In this document: piece by piece, positions 1-10,100 of the stretch
Numbering within the stretch: position 1 is the stretch's first letter
Layout of the letters: each line of letters begins with the position of its first letter
From: Schistocephalus solidus
Taxonomy: Eukaryota > Platyhelminthes > Cestoda > Diphyllobothriidea > Diphyllobothriidae
Length of the DNA: 64,000 nt
Reading direction: 5' to 3'
Assembly (NCBI GenBank): GCA_017591395.1
Contig: WEDG01008943.1
Location: 62,001 to 126,000 of the forward strand
The notes under the pieces: generated by a model
The model's input: only the letters and a program-made list of their open reading frames with translations
What the model was told of the DNA's origin: nothing
The model's database searches: none
Translations under genes and position numbers: made by a program

Positions 1-649
1 CTGCCACTGGTACACTCGTGCAAATATGCGTGGGAGGCAGGAGGTTGCAGTAGGCGCTTGGACTATGACCTCTACCCGCAGTAAGCCGTTGACCAAAAAG
101 TGTGTCTTTCTTATATGCAGGTACGAAATACCTCATTGCCGCTCAACCAGTTGTGGTTGCCGCAACAAGTGTTTGTTTATTAAACTCACGAAGTGGTTGC
201 TTCCAGGGTATTGTGAGGGAGCCGGTGAAGCATGCCAAACGCTGAATTGACTAGTCGATTTAGGGCTTTGGGCTTGAGCACAACCCAGACGGTAACAAGT
301 TGGGATCTGTAGAACCACAGAGGCCTTAGAAGGTGAGAATCATCCCCCTCGGTGTTACTCTCATCCTTTGAAGTGTATGCTGTGGTTGTTGGGTTATGAG
401 TAAAGCTGTGGCGGTCTGCTTCCGCGATCAGCGCCGCCACCACTGACTCATCATGCCTTCGCCTGCCAAACCTTGCGTATTCGCGCCTGGTAACCTTTGT
501 CTCACGCTCTTGGTCGACTCGCTGTTGGCGGCCCCTCATTGTCCTTCTGCCCGCCTTACGCTCCTGACCGATTTGCTGCTGGAGCCGCGCGAGTCTTGGC
601 CCTAACCTCTTGAGAAATCGTAGCCGACCAAACCACATCAGTTCACTGG
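1..649. other. Unclassified stretch with one unrecognised ORF
   Basis: A 150-codon minus-strand frame (638-186) has an Arg/Gln-rich first half (RQQRVDQERETKVTRREYAR). I recognise no domain. It could be an old repeat ORF or chance. No splice-bounded exon or repeat match was found. Confidence 0.2.
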
Positions 650-1690
650 TCAGCTGCAGGTGACATAGGACAGACGGTTTGGGTCAGGGAATCTCAACAC
701 ACGACAGTTCGACCGTCGATTACAACGAGGTCCACCGTATGCTCCACGGAAGGGTGGTGCAGGGACGGTGACTTGCACGTGATTTAGTTTAAAGTGATAA
801 TAGACTTGCACGGCATCTACCGCACTCTCTCCTCCTCCCCCACCTGAGGCCGGTGTCATGACAGAGTCAATAAGACCAGAGATGGGAGAGGGCGCAGGTG
901 GCTGGCGTGGCCGGAGCCGTAACTAGGCATACCACCACACCTGGCTCGGATCCCACAGAGTGGGAGTGTCATAAAGGCCACATTAAGAAGAAGCCATTGC
1001 AGCCTGACTCTCAGTCCGCCAGTCAGTCACTACACACAAAACACATTGGGCTGACCATGCGGTCCGAGTTATCCCGTCAGTTGGCAACCTTCCAAGCCAC
1101 GGCTTTTTGCGCACCGTGATAGTTTCAAGCGCGTCAGAGTTTATAAAGGGGAAAATGCGCTGACCTGCCGACCTCAATCTCTCCCCCACCCCCACAATCA
1201 GACCACTGTCCGAGCCGGTCAGTTGTCTGATGTGGGAGTGGGTGCATTGGTTGATGGTTGGGCGTACCCGTCATCGTGCGCGACAGCACGACCTGGCCCC
1301 CATTACGCACACACCAGAATTCACTAAATCATGGGATATGGAGAAGCCATCGCCGTCTGACTCTCAGTCCGCTGGTCAGCCACTCGACACACACAGAACA
1401 TACGCTGGGCCGACGACGTGATCTGGTGTAAGCGTCAGATTGGCAGCCTTCCCAGCCACGGTTTCCAGGACGCCATGATATACTCAGGTACATGGTGATT
1501 GTGAGGGTGGTGTCGATGTATTGGTGTAGGTAGTGTGCGCTGATGTGGCTTAGCCTCCGGTGGTTTACCACAGGTTGTCATGGATGCACATGTGACCGAA
1601 TAGGCCTATGCAATGAGTGAATGCGCGAAGACAGTGAGGGCAGTGGAGACGGCGATCTCTGCTGTTTGTTGGTGCTCCAGGCACTGGTTC
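650..1690 (-). mobile_element. LINE 3' fragment with R tail, inverted
   Basis: Read on the minus strand, 1690-1578 is a shortened zinc-finger end, 1577-1550 is the stop-hairpin region, and the rest to about 695 is an R tail ending in the usual CGACGGTCGAACTGTCGTGTG. It is the reverse complement of the 6217-7775 type of sequence. An internal deletion joins a mid-array finger directly to the terminal codons. Confidence 0.75.
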
Positions 1691-2160
1691 GTCAGTCGGG
1701 GTGTAGGGGTACTAGTTAGGGGCAGCACCATACAGCTTGCATTTGGTCGCTCCATTTGTCTCGTACAGGTGGTGAATGCTCCTGTGGCCGCCTCTAACTG
1801 GTACCCAACTCTCACCTGTGGCTCCTCGAAGTTGGGTTCTTCCGAGCGGCCACACCCCGGGCAACCGTCACGACCGGCGGGCTAAACCAGGTGAGGGTCT
1901 CCGGTGTTGTGTGTGCCTCCACACTCGGTATGTCTGACTCCCGAACTTCCCACCTCCCCCACTCAAAAAGTCCTACGGTGGGGGCGACAGCAACCCCGTA
2001 GGCGGCCCAGACTAACTCGGGTCATTCTCCCACTAAAACAAATCCGTGACCCATAGTGGAGTTCGGCAGCCGTCTGGGATGTCCGAGCAGCCCTATTTAG
2101 GGATAGCACTGCTTGCCTCCTCGCGGAGGAAGGGGCTAGAAAATGTGCCCTAAAAATGCT
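1691..2160 (+). promoter_or_regulatory. LINE 5' untranslated region, copy 1
   Basis: This GC-rich leader is nearly identical to 49665-50130 (copy 3) and, reversed, to 9050-9690 (copy 2). It begins at GGGGTGTAGGGGTACTAG and contains conserved blocks such as CTCGTACAGGTGGT and CACCTCCCCC. LINE 5' UTRs usually carry an internal Pol II promoter. No TATA-like or initiator motif stands out, so a promoter role is inferred only from its position and conservation. Confidence 0.55.
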
Positions 2161-3514
2161 GGGTCTCACGTCTTCTGCAGCCGGCCGCGGCTCGCAGATC
2201 GAAAACTACGCGGTCGTAAAACTCAAACAAACAACAATACCCCCCGTGCCCATCCCCTCGCCATACTCTCCAGGCTGCTCGGTGAGTCCACTCACACTAG
2301 CAGCCTGGAATGTTCGCTCCCTTTTAGACAATCCTAGGAGCAACCGGCCGGAACGAAGGACGGCGCTAGTTTCTCGGGAACTGGCGCGCTACAAGGTGGA
2401 CATTGCTGCTCTCAGCGAGACCCGATTCTCTGAGCAGGGTCAGCTGGAGGAGGTGGGAGCCGGCTACAATTTCTGCTGGAGCGGCCGGCCAAAGGCAGAG
2501 CGACGCGACGCTGGTGTTGCCTTTGCCATCCGTAACGACATTGTTGGACGTCTGCCCTGTCTGCCGCAGGGTATCAATGATCGCCTGATGAGCCTCCGCC
2601 TGCCTCTTCGGGAAGACCAGTTCGACACCATCATCAGCGCCTACGCTCCCCCAATGACGAACTCTGATGTGGCGAAGGACAAATTCTACGAGGACCTGCA
2701 CGCCTTGCTGGCGACTGTGCCGAAAGAGGACAAGTTAATTGTCCTTGGTGACTTCAATGCCCGCGTCGGGACGGACCTTGCTGCCTGGCAGGGAGTGCTG
2801 GGTCCCCACGGTCTCGGTAGCTGCAACGATAACGGCCTCCTTCTTCTGCGCACGTGTGCGGAACACCGTCTCCTGCTGTCCAACACCTTCTTCCACCTTC
2901 CGACGCGGGAGAAGGCCACGTGGATGCACCCTCGGTCGCGGCGCTGGCATCTGCTGGACTATGTTCTCGTCCGGAGGCGAGATCGACAGGACGTGCTGGT
3001 AACCAAGGCGATCCGCGATGCCGATGGTTGGACAGATCACCGCCTCGTCATCTCTCAGATGAGGCTCCGACTGCAACCCCGATGAAGGCCCCAAGGTAAG
3101 AGGCCGCCATGTAAGTTAAATACTCTTTTATTAAATTTGCCTGCTCACTGTTTTGATTTCAGCAACCAAATAACTGAGAAACTGGAGGACCTGCATGCTC
3201 CAGATGATAACGCTACCGTGGAGACACGATGGTGTCAACTGCGAAATGTCATCCAGTCCACCGCCCTTGATGTACTCGGACGCGCACACCGTCGACACCA
3301 GGACTGGTTTGACGACAATGACGCCGACATCAGCAACTTACTCGCGGAGAAGAATAGACTACACAAAGCCTACATGGACCTTCGGACTGACGCCACCAAA
3401 GCAGCCTTTTTCAGATGCCGGCGCCTTGTACAACAACGGCTGCGGGAGATGCAGGATGCCTGGATGATCCGAAAGGCTGAGGAAATCCAGGGTATGCGGA
3501 CCGCAATGAAATGA
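2156..3514 (+). pseudogene. LINE copy 1: AP-endonuclease domain and linker
   Basis: The protein is an exonuclease-endonuclease-phosphatase fold enzyme that nicks target DNA for target-primed reverse transcription. Catalytic signposts in order: [11 protein letters not shown] (Asn), [12 protein letters not shown] (Glu), IISAYAPP (Tyr), [14 protein letters not shown] (Asp, Asn), LLDYVLVRR and the terminal TDH of [11 protein letters not shown]. The ATG at 2156 is not the ancestral start. The copy 3 frame shows the protein began further 5', in the [13 protein letters not shown] region, and copy 1 lost one base near 2281. A TGA at 3083-3085 replaces CGA (seen in copy 3). The frame then continues through the linker (WCQLRNVIQ, HQDWFDDNDADISNLLAEKN) until a one-base loss near 3491. 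Confidence 0.85.
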
Positions 3515-4312
3515 AAAACTTTTTCAAAGCCATCAAGGCCATCTACGGCCCGTGTATCAAGGGGTCCGCACCGCTGCTCAGCTCTGACGGCACAACACTG
3601 CTGACAGAGAAATCGCAAATTCTGAAGCACTGGGCCGAGCACTTCAGAAGTGTCCTTAATTGCTAATCAGCCATCTCCGATGCTGCCATTGACCGGCTCC
3701 CTCGAATGGACACGAACCATGACTTGGATCTGCCGCTTTCCCTACCAGAAACCATCCGGGCCGTGCAGCAGATTTCCAGCGGTAAAGCACCGGGATCCGA
3801 CGCAATCCCACCGGAAGTCTACAAGCACGGTGGGCCCCGGCTGATGGCAGAACTCACAACACTCTTCCAGGAGATGTGGCGCCGAGGACAAGTTCCTCAG
3901 GATTTCAAAGACGCGACCATCGTCCATCTCTACAAGCGGAAGGGGAACCGGCAACTCTGTGGTAATCACAGAGGCATCTCGTTGCTCAACATCGCCGGGA
4001 AGATCTTCACCCGTATCCTTCTCAATCGTCTTAATGGTCACCTAGAGCAGGGCCTGCTCCCGGAAAGCCAATGTGGCTTCCGCCGACACCGCGGAACAAC
4101 CGATATGATCTTTGCCACCCGCCAGCTACAAGAGAAGTGTCAGGAGATGCGAACTCACCTATACACTACCTTCGTGGATCTAACGAAAGCCTTTGACACG
4201 GTGAATCATGAGGGACTGTGGAAATTCATGCAGCAATTGGCTGTCCTGAGCGGTTCACGCACATGGTGCGTCAGCTTCATGACGGGATGACGGCGCGCGT
4301 CACTGACAACGG
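3515..4312 (+). pseudogene. LINE copy 1: reverse transcriptase, fingers and first palm motif
   Basis: This is the N-terminal half of the RT. Seen: FFKAIKAIYGP, then a TAA near 3664 where copies 3 and 4 have TCA, then the open frame 3706-4290. That frame holds SSGKAPGSDAIP, KDATIVHLYKRKGNR, NHRGISLLNIAGKIF, PESQCGFRRHRGTTDMIF and the catalytic-Asp motif A in TTFVDLTKAFDTVN. One-base deletions near 4236 and 4310, judged against copies 3 and 4, move the frame to that of the long downstream ORF. The lesions look like ordinary decay, not programmed shifts, because each is private to this copy. Confidence 0.83.
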
Positions 4313-6217
4313 ACGGTATCCGAAGCATTCGCAGTGACCAACGGAGTGAAGCAGGGCTGCATATTGGCTCCCACCCTGTTCAGTCTCATGTTCTCGGCTA
4401 TGCTGATGGACGCCTACCGTGATGAGCAGCCTGGGATCCGCATCGCCTACAGAACTGACGGGCACCTTCTCAACAGTCGGCGTATGCAGGCTCCAACGCG
4501 CGTGTCTACGACTACAGTCCATGACTTGCTCTTCGCGGACGACTGCGCCCTTAACACCGTGACGGAGGAGGACATGCAAAGGAGCATGGACCTCTTCGCC
4601 GAAGGCTGCGCCGATTTCGGATTAACAATCAGTACAGCCAAAACGGTTGTAATGAGCAAGCCGCCACCCAGCACGGAATACAATGCTCCTCGAATCAATG
4701 TCAACGGTGCTCAACTCAAAAACGTGGAAAGCTTCGCTGATCTAGGAAGCACGATGTCGCGCAACACGAGAATCGATGACGAGGTTGCCCAACGGATCTC
4801 CAAAGCTAGTCAGGCCTTCGGCCGGCTGCAGGCCTCCGTGTGGAATCGCCACGGTATTCACCTGAACACCAAACTGAAGATGTACAAGGCCGTCGTCTTG
4901 ACGACACTCCTTTACGGAGCGGAAACCTGGACCATCTACTCGAACCAAGCCAGGAAGCTGAATCACTTTCATCTCAGCTGCCTCCGCAGAATACTGAAGC
5001 TGAGATGGCAAGACAGGATCCCGGACACGGAAGTCCTGGAGCGGACTGGAATCCTCAGCATCCATGCCATGCTGAGGCAAGTGCAACTGCGATGGAGCGG
5101 CCACCTGGTAAGAATGGACGACGAGCGACTACCCAAACGACTTTTCTACGGAGATTTCGCTACGGGTTCTCGCCGGCAGGGCGGTCAAAAACTACGCTAC
5201 AAGGACACTTTGAAGAAATCGCTGAAGCAACTGCAGATCAACCCGGCGACCTGGGAGGACCTCGCCCAGGATAGACCGGCATGGAGAAGATCAGTGAAGA
5301 CTGGTTCAGCAATCTATGAGGCCAACCGGATCGCCGCCGCCAAGGCCAAAAGAGCGGCACGAAAGTCACCAGCGCCCCGGACCAACACCGCCAATGCCCA
5401 GGCCCTGCCAACATGCCCGCGCTGTCAACGCATCTTCCGCGCGCGAATCGGCCTGGTTGGACATCTTCGGACGCAATGCACCAACAATCCGACAATTCCA
5501 ATTTCTATGTCAAATTCGGCCAACCCTCCTTCTGACTCTCCCACCCTCACTCCTGGAATCAATTCCGTTACTCCCACCATCATAGAGACCACATCCATCT
5601 ACTCATCGCCTGTTACCCCCACCACCGCAACCACCACTGCCTTTGCCTTCACTACCTCCACCACCACCATCAGCGATGGGGAATCTCTCCTAAGCTGTAC
5701 TCAATGCGACCGCACATTCACCTCACGCATCGGCCTGCTCGGTCACTTGCGAATACAACGTACAGAGACCGGTGAGCCAGTGCCTGGAGCACCATCACAC
5801 AGCAGAGATCGTCGCCTCCACTGCCCTCACTGTCCTCGCGCATTCACTCATCGCATGGGCCTATTCGGTCACATGCGCATCCATGACAGCGGCATACACC
5901 ACAATGCCGACAACACCGATACACCATGCACATCCTCCGCTCCTGCCATTCTTAGCGCCCCTGACGCCCCCACTACCATGAATGGCATCCTCCCAGCCTC
6001 TACCGATTTCTCCGGCCCACACTGCGCCCGCACCTTCAACTCACGCATCGGCCTGGTCGGTCACCTGCGAATCCATCGCACGGAGGCTGGTCAACCAGTG
6101 CCTGGGGCTCTGACATACATTCGACGCGCCCGCCTTCACTGTCCTCACTGCTCCCGTACATTTACACACCGCATGGGCCTATTAGGACACATGCGCCTCC
6201 ACGACAACCTCCGGTAA
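4313..6217 (+). CDS. LINE copy 1: RT palm, thumb and C-terminal zinc-finger array (open)
   Basis: This 627-residue open segment (first ATG 4334) contains [15 protein letters not shown] (motif B), [10 protein letters not shown] (motif C, catalytic Asp pair), and FADLGSTMS where copy 4 has FAYLGSTLS. It continues with the thumb [21 protein letters not shown] and [21 protein letters not shown]. About 75 residues after the thumb a finger array starts: CPRCQRIF...HLRTQC (C2HC type), CTQCDRTF...HLRIQR (last ligand lost), CPHCPRAF...[14 protein letters not shown]...HLRIHR (first Cys replaced) and CPHCSRTF...HMRLHD. Pro/Ser/Thr-rich linkers separate the first three. Fingers in LINE proteins usually bind nucleic acid, but the target here is unknown. 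The segment is open yet lies behind broken upstream frames, so it is probably not translated as a full element. Confidence 0.85.
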   Translation, partial: TVSEAFAVTNGVKQGCILAPTLFSLMFSAMLMDAYRDEQPGIRIAYRTDGHLLNSRRMQAPTRVSTTTVHDLLFADDCALNTVTEEDMQRSMDLFAEGCADFGLTISTAKTVVMSKPPPSTEYNAPRINVNGAQLKNVESFADLGSTMSRNTRIDDEVAQRISKASQAFGRLQASVWNRHGIHLNTKLKMYKAVVLTTLLYGAETWTIYSNQARKLNHFHLSCLRRILKLRWQDRIPDTEVLERTGILSIHAMLRQVQLRWSGHLVRMDDERLPKRLFYGDFATGSRRQGGQKLRYKDTLKKSLKQLQINPATWEDLAQDRPAWRRSVKTGSAIYEANRIAAAKAKRAARKSPAPRTNTANAQALPTCPRCQRIFRARIGLVGHLRTQCTNNPTIPISMSNSANPPSDSPTLTPGINSVTPTIIETTSIYSSPVTPTTATTTAFAFTTSTTTISDGESLLSCTQCDRTFTSRIGLLGHLRIQRTETGEPVPGAPSHSRDRRLHCPHCPRAFTHRMGLFGHMRIHDSGIHHNADNTDTPCTSSAPAILSAPDAPTTMNGILPASTDFSGPHCARTFNSRIGLVGHLRIHRTEAGQPVPGALTYIRRARLHCPHCSRTFTHRMGLLGHMRLHDNLR

Positions 6218-6228
6218 ACCACCGGAGG
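6208..6228 (+). other. Stop-codon hairpin of LINE copy 1
   Basis: A perfect 8-bp stem, CCTCCGGT (6208-6215) with ACCGGAGG (6221-6228), closes loop AAACC. The TAA stop (6215-6217) sits at the stem-loop junction. Copy 4 keeps the stem at 22930-22950 with a changed loop base. The inverted fragment (1553-1577) has two stem mismatches. Confidence 0.6.
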
Positions 6229-7775
6229 CTAAGCTACATCAGCGCACACTACCTACACCAATACATCGACAACACCCTCACAATCACCATTTACCAGAGT
6301 ATATCACGGTTTCCTAGAAACCGTGGCTGGGAAGTCTGCCAATCTAACGCTTCCACCAGACCACGCCGTCGGCTCAGTGTATGTGCTGTGTGTGTCGAGT
6401 GGCTGACCAGTGGACTGAGAGTCAGACGGCGATGGCTGCTCCATATCCCCTGAGTTTGTGAATCCTGGTGTGTGCGTTATGGGGACCAGGTCGTGCTGTG
6501 GCGCGCGAAGACGGGTACGCCGATCCGTCAGCCATCGTGCTCACTCCCACATCAGGCAACTGACCGGCTCGGACAGTGTCTGATGATGGGGGTTGGGGAG
6601 AGAGTGAGGTCGACAGCTCAGCGCATATTCCTCACTATAAACAATCTGACGCGCTTGAAACTATCACGGTGCGCTAAAAGCCGTGGCTTGGAAGGTTGCC
6701 AACTGACGGGATAACTCGGACCGCGTGGTCAGCCCAATGTGTGTTTTGTGTGGAGTGGCTGACTGGCGGACTGAGAGTCAGGCTGCAATGGCTCCTTCTT
6801 AATGTGGTCTTTATGGCACCCCCACTCTGTGGGATCTGAGCCAGGTGTGGTGGCACGCCCAGGGCGGCTCCGGCCGCGCCAGCCACCTGTGCCCTCTCCC
6901 ATCTCCGGTCTTCTTTGACTGTGTCATGAGACCGGGCTCAGGTGGGGGAGGAGAAGAGAGTGCGGTAACGTTGAGTGCCGCGGTTGGAAGGTTGCCAACT
7001 GACAATTACACTCAGACCTCGCAGTTAGTCCAATGTGTGTTGTGTGGAGTGGCTGACTGGTGGTCTGAGAGTCAGGCTGCGATGGCTCCTTCTTAACGTG
7101 ACCTCTGGCTATCTCACACATGTGAGATGTAAACCGTTCAACCCCCTGTTGTGTGAAATCCTGGTGCTTGTGTTTGGGGCCAGGTCGTGTACGTAGTACA
7201 CGTAGACGAGGTCACCAGCAGCTTCGCCCGCTTCCGCATCAGACAACTGACCGGCTCGGACAGTGGTCTGATTGTCGGGGTGGGGGAGAGAGTGAGGTCA
7301 AGAGCTCAGCGTATTTTCCTCACTATAAACAATCTGACGTGCTTGAAACTATCACGGTGCGCTAAAAGCCGTGGCTTGGAAGGTTGCCAACTGACGGGAT
7401 AACTCGGACCGCGTGGTCAGCCCAATGTGTGTTTTGTGTGGAGTGGCTGACTGGCGGACTGAGAGTCAGGTTGCAATGGCTCCTTCTAAATGCGGCCTTT
7501 ATGGCACTCCCACTCCGTGGGATCCGAGCCAGGTGGGGTCGCACGCCCAGGGCAGCTCCGGCTGCGCCAGCCACCTGCGCTCTCTCCCATCTCCGGTCTT
7601 CTTGACTCTGTCTTGACACCGGGCTCAGGTGGGGGAGGAGGAGAGAGTGCGGTAGCTGCAGCGCAAGGCTACTATCACTTAAAACTAATTCACGCGCAAG
7701 TCACCATCCCTGCTCCACCCTTCCATGGAGCATACGGTGGACATCGTCGGACTACGACGGTCAAACTGTCGGTTC
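6229..7775 (+). repeat. LINE 3' tail made of tandem R modules
   Basis: Four imperfect modules start near 6320, 6680, 6985 and 7375. Each has a CCGTGGCTTGGAAGGTTGCC-like start, then a block around GTGGCTGACTGGCGGACTGAG and GGCTGCAATGGCTCC. Spacing is about 305-390 bases. The third module begins abruptly after a truncation near 6970. The last runs through GGTGGGGGAGGAGGAGAGAG and CACGCGCAAGTCACC to a GACGGTCGAACTGTCG-like end. Shadow ORFs here are not genes. Confidence 0.75.
6305..6325 (+). other. Hairpin opening the LINE 3' tail
   Basis: CACGGTTTC (6305-6313) pairs perfectly with GAAACCGTG (6317-6325). The same palindrome is at 23030-23050 in copy 4. A relaxed version (CACGG...CCGTG, for example 6665-6685) precedes later R units, so this stem marks the start of each tail module. 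Confidence 0.6.
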
Positions 7776-7877
7776 GTCAGTCTCTGTATGATGGATTCGC
7801 AAGTGACTGACCAGGCCGATGTGTGAGATTAATGTGCGGTCACAATGAGGACAGTTTAGGAGAGAGTCCCCATCGCT

Positions 7878-7918
7878 GATGGTGGTGGTGGCGGCGGCGG
7901 CGGTGGTGGTGGAGGTAA
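7878..7918 (+). repeat. GGT/GCG triplet run
   Basis: A GGTGGTGGTGGCGGCGGCGG-type run. On the minus strand it is the Thr/Pro-rich finger linker of LINE copy 2, expanded by triplet slippage. Confidence 0.6.
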
Positions 7919-8169
7919 CAGGGGATGAGTATTGGGATGTGGTCTCTATGATGTTGGGAGTAATCGAGCTGATGCCAGGGATGAGGGAGTGGGAGTCCGA
8001 AGTAGTGCTGGATTTTTGGTGGATTGGATGGTGTCCCTCAGCGGTTCTCTACGAAGATGTCCGCGTCGGCGACTGGAAGGTTGGCTAGTCGGTTGGCCAG
8101 TTGGTTGCTGAAACGGAGATGGTGAGCAGGCATATTCAACAAAGCAGTATTCAACTTACCTTGTGGTCG

Positions 8170-9033
8170 CTTACCTTGGGGTATTCTGCGTGTTTGCAGA
8201 CGAAGCCTCATCTTGGATATGACGAGGTGGTGATCCGTTCATCCGTCGGCCCCGAGGATTGCCTTTGTCACCAGCAGGTTCTGTCGATCTCGCCTCCGGA
8301 CGAGAACATAGTCCAAGAGGTGCCAGTGTCTCGACCAGGGATGTACCCAGGTCGCCTTTTGCCGCATCAGGGAGGCGGAAGAAGGTGTTGGTCAGCAGGA
8401 GATGGTGTTCCGCACAGGTTCGCAGAAGAAGGAGGCCGTTATCGTTACGGCTACTGTGACCATGGGGACCAGCACTCCCTGCCAGGCAGCGTGGTCCGTC
8501 CTGACAATTAACTTATCCGCCTTTGGCAAAGTCGCTAGCAGGGCGTGCAGGTACGCGTAAAATGTGTCCTTCTCCGCATCAGAGCTCGTCATTGGGGGAG
8601 CATAGGCGCTGATGATGGTGGCGAACTTGTCTCCCCGAAGAGGCAGGCGGAGGCTCATCAGGTGATCATTGATACCCTGCGGCGAACAGGGCAGACGTCC
8701 CACGATATCGTTCCGGATTGCAAAGGTGTTACAAGCGTCACGTCACTTTGTCTTTGGCTGGCCGCTCCAAAAGAAGGTGTAGCCGGCACCCACCTCCTCC
8801 AGCTAACCCTGTTCAGAGAATCGGGTATCCCTGAGAGCAGCAATGTCAACCTTGTAGCGCGCCAGTTCCCGAGCGACTAGCGCCGTCCTCCGTTCCCGCC
8901 GGTTTCTCCTCCGATTGTCTAAAAGGGAACGAACATTCCAGGCTGCTAGTGTGAGCGGACTCACCCGAGCAGCCCGGAGGGTACCCCGAAGGGTACGGTT
9001 GGGGGGGATTGGGAGAGGAGTTGTTGTTGACAT
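8170..9033 (-). pseudogene. LINE copy 2: endonuclease pseudogene
   Basis: The frames 9033-8803 and 8703-8392 (minus) are pieces of the AP endonuclease. Seen: [28 protein letters not shown] and SEQG in the first, then [28 protein letters not shown] and KADKLIV in the second. After KADKLIV the DFN motif is deleted ([10 protein letters not shown] follows), so the active site is lost. Similarity resumes down to the PQGK linker near 8170. It is closest to the family in the R-V-S-P-L-T-L start, which shows that copy 1 lost a base there. Confidence 0.78.
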
Positions 9034-9295
9034 TGTTTAGAGTTTTTCGACCGCATGTAATTTCAGTCTGCTAGCCACGGTCTGCTGCAGCTGTCGTGAG
9101 ACTCAGCACCTTTTCTAACCCCTTCCCATGCCCCAGGGAGTAAGCAGTGCTGTCCCTAAATCGGGCTGCTCAGTCATACCAGATGGCTACCGAACTCCAC
9201 TATTGGTCATGATTTGGGTTATTGAAAGAACGACCGATTCGCCTGGGCTGCCTACGTGATTGCATGTCCCCCTCGCCGTAGAACATTTTCGGCCG

Positions 9296-9475
9296 TGGGG
9301 GAGGAGGGAAGGGTGAGGAGCGAGGGGAGAAGGGAAGAAGTAAGAGTAGAGTAGAGGAGGGAGATAGAGATATGAGGGAAGAAGGGCGAGAGGAGGGGGA
9401 AGAGTAGAAGTAGGAGGGGAGAGGGGGGACAGTGAGGACGGGAGAGGGAGAAAAGCAGGGGGAAGGGAGCAGACA
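9296..9475 (+). repeat. Purine-rich (GA/GGA) low-complexity tract
   Basis: The plus strand is almost all A and G, with GAGGGGAGAAGGG-like blocks. It interrupts the 5' UTR homology of LINE copy 2 and is absent from copies 1 and 3, so it arose or expanded after insertion. The minus-strand Pro/Ser/Leu ORFs across it are low-complexity artefacts. Confidence 0.6.
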
Positions 9476-9690
9476 TACCGTGTGTGAAGACACACACAAC
9501 ACCGGAGACCCTCACCTGGTTTAGCCCGCCGGTCGTGGTGGTTCCCGGGATGTGGCCACTGGGAAGTACCAACTTCGAGGAGCCACAGGTGTGAGTTGGG
9601 TACTAGCTAGAGGCGGCCACAGGAGCATTCACCACCTATACGAGACAGATGGAGCGGCCAAATACTACCTGTGTGCTGCTACTCATAACT

Positions 9691-10100
9691 AGGCCCCCCT
9701 ACGACAGTTCGACCGTCGTAGTCCGACGATGTCCACCGTATGCTCCATGGGAAAGTGGAGCAGGGACGGTGACTTGCGCGTGATTTAGTTTACAGTGATA
9801 GTAGACTTGCGCTGCATCTACCGCACTCTCTCCTCCTCCCCCACCTGAGCCCGGTGTCAAGACAGAGTCAAGAAGACCGGAGGCGGAGAGGATCGCAGGT
9901 GGCTGGCGCGGCTGGGTCCCCCAAGTCCTAGCCGCCTCCTAGGTGTGCCACCACACCTCCGTGTTCGGCATTTGTTATGGGAGCGCAACCCGAATAACGC
10001 CTGCCGTGCCCTAATGTGGCCCCCGTGTTGGTCCAACGCATCTACCACGTGGCCCGTTTAGGGGGCAAGGCAAGGCCCCCCTACACCCACACAACATTAA
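9691..10100 (-). repeat. R repeat, variant with the B end
   Basis: On the minus strand this lies immediately 5' of the copy 2 UTR in the same orientation. It holds the R 3' block (TCACCGTCCCTGC, GGTGGGGGAGGAGGAGAGAG) and continues upstream into a second block (GAGC-CCATAA, CGGGTTGCGCTCCC, GGCACGGCAGGCGTTATTC). That block recurs at 40120-40270, 40660-40780 and 48200-48260, but not in the LINE tails. Confidence 0.65.

Larger units (their letters stand above)
1691..7775 (+). mobile_element. LINE copy 1 (APE-type non-LTR retrotransposon), near full length
   Basis: Layout: 5' UTR (1691 to about 2160), AP-endonuclease, linker, reverse transcriptase, thumb, C2H2 fingers, stop at 6215-6217 and a 1.55-kb tail of R repeats. 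Compared with the other copies the lesions are few: one-base losses near 2281, 3491, 4236 and 4310, a TGA at 3083-3085 and a TAA near 3664. Everything after about 4313 is open. Its 5' end directly abuts the finger region of an inverted 3' fragment (650-1690), and its tail abuts inverted copy 2 at about 7775. The clade is most likely RTE-like, but I cannot fix it without a phylogeny. It lies antisense to the Vang gene. Confidence 0.88.
7776..9690 (-). mobile_element. LINE copy 2, inverted, RT deleted
   Basis: Minus-strand order: 5' UTR (9690-9050), endonuclease (about 9033-8200), the start of the linker (to about 8035), then a jump to the Pro/Thr-rich finger linker and one degenerate finger (8030-7776). 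The entire RT, about 2.3 kb, is missing. A purine-rich insert occupies 9296-9475 inside the UTR. It meets the tail of copy 1 back to back at about 7775. Confidence 0.8.

Noticed and set aside
3096..3162. Spliceosomal intron inside the LINE coding region (GTAAG...TTTGATTTCAG).
   Set aside because: Copy 3 reads straight through the same segment in frame, and removing 67 bases would break the frame, so the motif is chance coding sequence.
6575..6690. Hammerhead ribozyme (CTGATGA followed by GAAAC).
   Set aside because: Stem II would be far too long and other R copies have CTGATTG, breaking the core.
7490..7810. 106-codon ORF and similar frames repeated at 49397 and 37517.
   Set aside because: Repeated frames come from R modules, with stops at differing places; not conserved coding.
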